From NCBI GenBank assembly GCA_037176845.1, contig JAYKXP010000104.1, positions 108,675 to 172,674 of the forward strand: a stretch of DNA of 64,000 nucleotides, read 5' to 3'. This DNA comes from Paramarasmius palmivorus. Taxonomy: Eukaryota; Basidiomycota; Agaricomycetes; Agaricales; Marasmiaceae. Position 1 is the first letter of the stretch. Every line of letters begins with the position of its first letter. Made by a program: the position numbers and the translations under genes. Under the pieces are notes generated by a model. The model had not been told where the DNA came from. It saw nothing but the letters and a program-made list of their open reading frames with translations, and ran no database searches. This document shows positions 58,801 to 64,000 of the stretch, in pieces.

Positions 58801-61300
58801 GGTAATGGATAGATGTATCTTTCAAGTTCGACGTTCCTCGACATACATCAAGCTCATCAGGAACACGCAGCTCGTGAAAAGATAACGTACATCTGATTCG
58901 AGACACACGGTACACCATAACCGCCTGCCTTTGATCTCTCCCGATCTACCTACACTGCCTTCTATCCCCGCAACTCCCACGAGTAACACCTCACTGTCCC
59001 CTCATACATGCCATCAATCATTTCTTCTCCAGTGAGATAGACGGTCAAATGATGTGTCGGATACAATCGATAACTCCCAGACGCGAACAAGATAGGATGT
59101 GGCGGTGGATGATGGCGACGGTCGAGTTAAGAAGATCCTGAGCAAGCAAGGGGTCGTAGCTGCTGTATCGTTGATGTCTCTGGGGACACCATGCTGCTTG
59201 GAACGTCGGTGAGGACAGCAGCGATGACCAACATGAGGGAGACGTGTACTGGATATGTTCAACGGGGAAGAAAAGTGTGGCGGAAAGAAGACGACGAAGA
59301 GTTGAAAGATCAATCTTTGCGGAAGTTTTCGTGCTGCGATCCAAACATTCACTACTTCGGAAATCAGATGAATGTATCTAAAAGGTGTATCTTGGTAACG
59401 TACCGTGTCCACACCAAGACTCGTATCCACACCGTCTGACGATCAACAGCCGAGAGATTCGTCACCAAACTCGATTCGAACAAAAATCTGACTACTCCTT
59501 AGCGTGGTGGTTGGAGTAAGCCTCCAGTGATGTCCACAGGTAAGCATTCTTTCTAAGGAGTGCGGGAGTCCGAGAGGTGTAGAGAGCACCAAGAGAGAAG
59601 GTGATGGGGATAAAGGATGTTTGCGCCGGGAGGCGTGACCTTGATCCCTATATTCACGTCAGGTAAGCGTTCTCTCGGCAGAAGCTCCATGATCGTACCA
59701 AAGCCGAGAGGAATCAAAGGAACACGTCTTCGTCAGGCCCAGAGTGCAAGGAGCTGATCTAGTCGTCGAAAAGGTGGCCAACGGTTGTAACTTGGAGAAT
59801 CTTTGCAAACGTAACAGATCCTTGGAGTTGGCATGGCTTGATGTCGTCGTGCACTGCCCATCGAACCGAGATCAGGAAGAAGAGGTAAAGGTATCCACGG
59901 AGCTAGAGGGGGGATGATCGATGTCGAAGAAGAAAAACGCGGCTGCCTCGTTTCCATTGATTTGACTAGGGTTACGGCATTGTGAGCTCCTTCGAATCCC
60001 TAGTTCGTCCGAAATACTAATACTTTCTGTCCCTCGTGCCGGCACCCAAACCCCAAATTCATCACTCTAGAGACGAACCAGTAGTCAAGTCTAACGCTGC
60101 AGAGTGAGGGAGAGTAATGAAGGGAAGGAGAATGAGTGGGCACGGGATAAGCCAAATAGGCGCTGTATGACGTCTGTCTCTATCGTATTGTTCGCGTCTT
60201 CTGCTCCTGACAACACCCGCTTCTCCGTAAGAGAAGGCGTATGAGAAATCGCGAACGCGTCGAAGCCGATGTGGGCAGTGAGTCGACGCTGGGGAAAAGG
60301 GCAAAGGGGAATTATGGCGAGAGTAAGCCGGAGGATGCAAACCAAATAGGTGGTGGCGAGAAGAAAGGGTGATGGCGAGACACGCCGAGTGGGTGTGTAT
60401 TGTCTCGGAGTGCACTCTGCATACCCACTCCGCATTTTCTGCTTTGGTACAAAGATAAAAACCACACAAGAAGCAACCCTACGAGGATGGCCTGGTGGAA
60501 CTGGAGCAGGAGGACAATTGGGAGTGCGGGATGCATGGAATACGGGGAGGTGTGCAACGGCGGACGGATATCGTGGAGAAAGCTACTCGTAAGCGGGCTC
60601 GTCGTTATGATGGGTTGCGACGCAAGGGCGCGACGACAATGAAGTTGTAAAAGGTCCCGTCCTTGAAGGAGGAAATGGACATATGCACGCAGGATTCATA
60701 TTCAGGTCGGAGGAAGAGCGGAGAATCCAGAACAAGGTGGAACAGGGCGGGATGTAGGGGTCTTTGAGCACGGGAGGTTCGGGGTGAGGCAGTGTATGGT
60801 TGCTACGTAGCGAAGAGTCCAGTTCTCGAAGGTTACGACCACAGGAGAAGGGGTTGCCAGTAAGATGACCGCCGGGTAACATTCCTTCTGGGCGGCGGAT
60901 GTGGTCTTATTCAGGTCCTAGATCTAGTCAGGCGAGCGGTCTATCAACAGATGTGTTATCGACGTACCGGAACTATGACACTCGAGAAAATCTAATCCAT
61001 CTATCCATCTCAGGACGTGCAGTGCTTTCTAGTCATCAAGACGCCAGTCAGCGGATGAAGATCTAGGAGAAACTGAGTAAACGTACCGTGCTACCATCAT
61101 ACAATTTACCTAGACGTCGTCTTATCCGAGCCAAGGATCCATGGAGACCAGGAGATGATGGGGGCAGGCAGACAATTGGGGCAGGGAGATGATGAGAGTC
61201 GAGGGCAAAAAGACAGGGCGAACTAGGGTTAGGAGTAGCAGGGTTAGGGCTATGACGCAAATTGGTATCAATTCATCTCCGCACTTTATTCAATCTTGGT
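58801..61300. repeat. Region of diverged dispersed repeats, no gene
   Basis: Contains 58820-59060 (related to 51980-52200), and 59100-60000 and 60600-61260 (both related to 48870-49330). Telomere-like words occur at 59967, 61225 and 61240. Several frames of 80-138 codons exist on both strands but overlap one another and contain no recognisable features. Confidence 0.4.
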
Positions 61301-61574
61301 CGCATTCACGCTTGCCAATAATTCCTCAGCGACATAACAAAGAGGAAAGGTCATTCTTCCCGAGCACTATGACAAGTCCGTACAAGGACAACGTTTTATG
61401 TTATTTATTTTATTAATCCATAATCAGTTGATGCCTGTGCTAATCACGTGTAACTAGTTTCGATCAGGCGGCTCCTGGCTGGAGGTAACGTGGTGCAAGG
61501 AATTCTTTGGCTTCTATAACTGCCTTGATGAATAAAAAATAAATGCAATGTTAACCATGAGGTGAGATACTCCC

Positions 61575-61720
61575 CCTCCCCACACGGGGGGTGTGGGCCC
61601 CCACTTATTACCCCCCCCCCCCGCCCTTGGGCAGTTTTTTTGGGGATTTTTAAAGGGGGACCCTTTTTATGGAAAAAAAAATATTTAATAATTCCCCCCC
61701 AAAACCACACCAAAAAAACA
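61575..61720. other. Homopolymer-rich, doubtful sequence
   Basis: A dense series of runs (six G, five C, fourteen C broken by one G, seven T, nine A, eight C, seven A) alternates within 150 bp. Nothing else in the window looks like this apart from the poly-G edge. It resembles the end of a low-quality read more than genomic DNA and may mark a join between contigs. Confidence 0.6.
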
Positions 61721-61822
61721 TGTGATTCAGATGTTCTCATTGCAAGCTGTACACAGTAGTTGGTACAAGAAATGGCATTATAGCCAGCTACCTAACAATC
61801 TTTCTGTGATATGATCTTAGCG

Positions 61823-61950
61823 CATATGGGAATTCCCGCTACCCGCTAAATTCCCGTGCACCCGCGCTGGGCCTAATTCTCACCCACACCCGTACCCACA
61901 TATGGGAATTCCCACTACCTGCTAAATTCCCATGCACCCATGCTGGGCCT
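61823..61950 (+). repeat. Two 52-bp direct repeats differing only at CpG sites
   Basis: Unit 1 is 61823-61874 and unit 2 is 61899-61950, offset 76 bp. Both start CATATGGGAATTCCC and end CTGGGCCT. They differ at five positions, all of them CpG in unit 1 that have become TpG or CpA in unit 2. Unit 2 retains no CpG. Confidence 0.95.
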
Positions 61951-62162
61951 TAATGATCTACTGCCAGAGGCACCATTCTTGATGAATGATGCTCAGTACT
62001 CCCTAGTATTGAGAGATCATCATTGAAAGATGGATACAATAGATGTTGGCTATACTACATGTCAAGTCAAGTATATCTATCACGCAGAGATACAATTGTA
62101 TAAATGAACAATGACTCTTGCCCACAGTAGCCCATTTCCTTAATATCATCCACCTCTACACT

Positions 62163-62761
62163 ATGAGAATTCCAGATATCACTTTGGCATCAATAATCTT
62201 GGTAACCACATTCTATGGTATGATTACTGCATGCTTGGAGAGTAGGCTACTAAAGACAATATTTTGCAGTGTGTTATGCAGTGTTTTTTGTGTCACACAT
62301 ATATGTGCTTATCCAGCACAAGAAGAAACACTTCATACAAATTATTCTGCTCACATTTCTGCTTATACTCATAACAATTGTGCTTGTGTTTCGTTTTGTT
62401 ATAGCATCTGCAGAGAACTCCCTTGTCACATTGAGTGATTATGATCTCCATAGAACAGGGGCTTTCACTCCTGCTGTTATATTGTTTGGGGACGAAAAAA
62501 ATGGACAATGCTATTACCAGGAGGTGCTTGTCTAATAAACCATGGTATACATTCATTTTGATTTTGTGGTCCTATAACTAATTTGATACTTGCAGTCCTT
62601 GCATTGTTTGTGATCATACACTATCATGGTGGCTGGGAATTTCTTGGGGATGTCTTGAATTTGAACCCACTTTCTCGTCGACAGAGTGATCTTGAAATCA
62701 CTGATGGTGTTTCATCCAACTATACCACGTGTGGCCTATACTTCAGCACAGCCTTCACAAA
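62163..62761 (+). pseudogene. Truncated family 2 multi-pass gene (copy D)
   Basis: The first exon reads MRIPDITLASIILVTTFYG as in gene B, followed after an intron by the first helix-pair module (HIYVLIQHKKKHFIQIILLT, VLVFRFVI). The sequence then jumps directly to a frame-disrupted version of the WGRQKWTMVLPG exon (at about 62490-62530), skipping the second and third modules. It continues with VIIHYHGGWEF and CGLYFSTAFTN, where it ends abruptly at about 62761 in DDE transposase sequence on the opposite strand. An internal deletion, a frameshift and a truncated 3' half make it a pseudogene. Confidence 0.8.
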
Positions 62762-64000
62762 TATTTCGGGAGGAAGATGACGCGGGAGCCAAGTTTTGTG
62801 GCAGTGATTTGGAGGATGGAATTGACATGTACGAAGTCGGGCTGGGAATATAACATCCGCCGGCAGCAGCAGTCCTTTGCACCCTTCGGACACTCCTTGA
62901 ACTTCTTCTTGCACTGAGCCTTCTTCCTTGAGACATTGAAGCCCCGCTCTGTGAGAATCTGCGCAGTGCCCTTGAACTGGCCAGGATAGTCCGGGTGATC
63001 ATCAGGAAAGTAAAGGGACTGTGTGTGATAATTGTCTTCATTGTCAATCCACCATCCATCATCCATACGACGCTTTTCTGTTCCGACCAGTTTCCCATCA
63101 TCATCTGTGACCTGGACATCAACGAAAAAGTTAGCCGAAGGGTTTTTGGGCATTTTGCTGGCAGAACGAGCTGTTGGGGGCCGCTTCAGATGAGTAGTAG
63201 CATTGTCATAAACAAAGACATGATCCTCTCCAGGCCAGTACTTCTTGACAAGCTCAATAGCCTTCCTAAACTGCTCGAGAATGTCTTTGTTGTCAAAGTA
63301 ACCGTCTCGGGCCTTTCCTGCTCGAAAAACACGCATTGCAGATTCAGAGCCATCTGGTGCCTCCAGCCAGCCGTAATCAGCAGACACAAAGTGGGCAATC
63401 ATGATCGACATGCCTTCACCCTTTGGCTTTGGAGTGGCCTTGGCCCCCGGTGGTTGCCAATAGACACGGCGCTGGTCATTCTGGTAGAATGTAGATTCGT
63501 CATGGAACCATATGATTACCACTCGCGTGATTTCTGGGGGAATAGACCATCCATGTTCCTCATACCAGCGGCGCATCCTGTTGAGAAACTCTGCGATAGC
63601 TGGAAGAAAGATAACTTTGCGATAATGAACCACATCATCCCGCTCGTGCCCATCAGCATATTGACCTCATGCATCCTTCTTCCACCGGTATCCCATTTTG
63701 CGGAGCCAGCACCGAGCTGTACTCAAGGAGATAGGTTTCGTGCGGCCAAGGCGCTCCTTCATCTCCTCAGTACCTGTGAATTTGACCACATCTTCCGCCC
63801 GAATCCATTTTCCAATGGACTGAAGGTGCATTTTGATCTCTGATGCCAGATCCTCATCGTCAATGAGACACGGTTTGCCTCCTCCGTGATTGGGTCATGG
63901 GAGCTCATTCTTGTCCGCAATGAAATCACGAGCCCAACGCCGTAAACTCTGAGACCATGCCTCTCCCCTACATTTGGCAACTTGAATACGCTTTGCAGCT
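62755..64000 (-). pseudogene. Broken DDE transposase gene
   Basis: On the minus strand the main frame (63666-62755) has WFHDESTFYQNDQRRVYW, KGEGMSIMIAHFVSADYGWL, REG-like RDGYFDNKDILEQ, HVFVYDNATTHLKR and CCCRRMLYSQPDFV. This is the DDE-type transposase/endonuclease widespread in Agaricomycetes. The first two catalytic aspartates lie in HDEST and YDNATTH. The protein ends at VIFLPKYL, where relatives continue into the segment with the catalytic glutamate, so the third residue is lost. Upstream the same frame continues (GRTKPISLSTARCWLRKMGY) but is cut by TGA at 63669-63667 and by a second TGA at 63897-63895. Both could derive from CGA. The 5' end lies beyond the window. No terminal inverted repeats could be identified. 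Confidence 0.85.

Noticed and set aside
59014..60469. Overlapping minus-strand frames of 99-138 codons
   Set aside because: Two frames overlap each other in both clusters, are Ser/Pro/Arg-rich as expected of random translation, and lie in diverged repeats.
6383..61250. The telomere-like words as evidence of a chromosome end within the window
   Set aside because: Each site has only one to two units and they occur in both orientations inside repeats, so no true telomere tract is present.
61823..61950. The 52-bp repeat pair as a CRISPR-like or satellite array
   Set aside because: Only two units with a 24-bp gap, in a eukaryotic context; the CpG-only divergence is better explained by deamination.
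62995..63843. 282-codon plus-strand frame opposite the transposase
   Set aside because: The minus strand carries the recognisable DDE transposase; the plus frame is a long antisense shadow without motifs.

Overview
The window looks like nuclear DNA of a mushroom-forming basidiomycete (Agaricomycetes). Genes are broken by many 42-79 bp introns with GT..CTRAC..AG signals. There is an Agaricomycete-type DDE transposase, a fungal DUF1275 membrane protein and a large Agaricomycete-type orphan protein. TTAGGG-like telomeric words occur inside dispersed repeats. I see no rRNA, tRNA, CRISPR or prokaryotic operon. The organism cannot be named from this sequence alone.

Two families dominate. Family 1 consists of single-pass type I membrane proteins. 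Each has a Ser/Thr-rich ectodomain, one transmembrane (TM) helix, a basic stop-transfer run, and a cytosolic tail with up to four short boxes: a juxtamembrane PY/PF, an N-x-x-G-x-K/R-K box, a DSGWRP box, and a C-terminal PPxY. I find eleven gene-sized copies, named a to l here: a 28-1505 (-), b ~3571-4967 (+), c 7375-8385 (+), d 14532-15000 (-), e ~16440-17264 (+), f 27057-27430 (-, frameshifted), g 33087-33960 (-), h ~38530-39594 (+), i 42623-43176 (+), j 44340-45384 (-), k ~50460-51394 (+, no PPxY). A deletion remnant l lies at 18590-18935 and a tail relic at 37298-37327. Family 2 consists of multi-pass membrane proteins with a conserved C-terminal GISQTLIxVRIALG segment: A 18945-21137 (-), B 28249-30388 (-), C 45999-47130 (-) and a truncated copy D 62163-62761 (+).

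Other genes are a 5-exon acidic orphan (9510-10846, +), a DUF1275 protein (41397-42430, +) and a two-exon protein of 1146 residues (52495-55989, -). Between 12 and 37 kb the window is built of repeated segmental duplications: a telomere-word repeat (R1), a decayed multi-exon gene-like block in three large copies, and copies of both membrane families. The right end has a homopolymer-rich stretch of doubtful quality, a pair of 52-bp repeats that differ only at CpG sites, and a broken DDE transposase abutting the truncated family 2 copy.

From its motifs, family 1 is most simply read as cell-surface proteins whose tails can be bound by WW domains of a Nedd4/Rsp5-type ubiquitin ligase. Its intermixing with a second amplified membrane family suggests a fast-evolving surface-protein cluster. 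Functional links between the two families are inference only.
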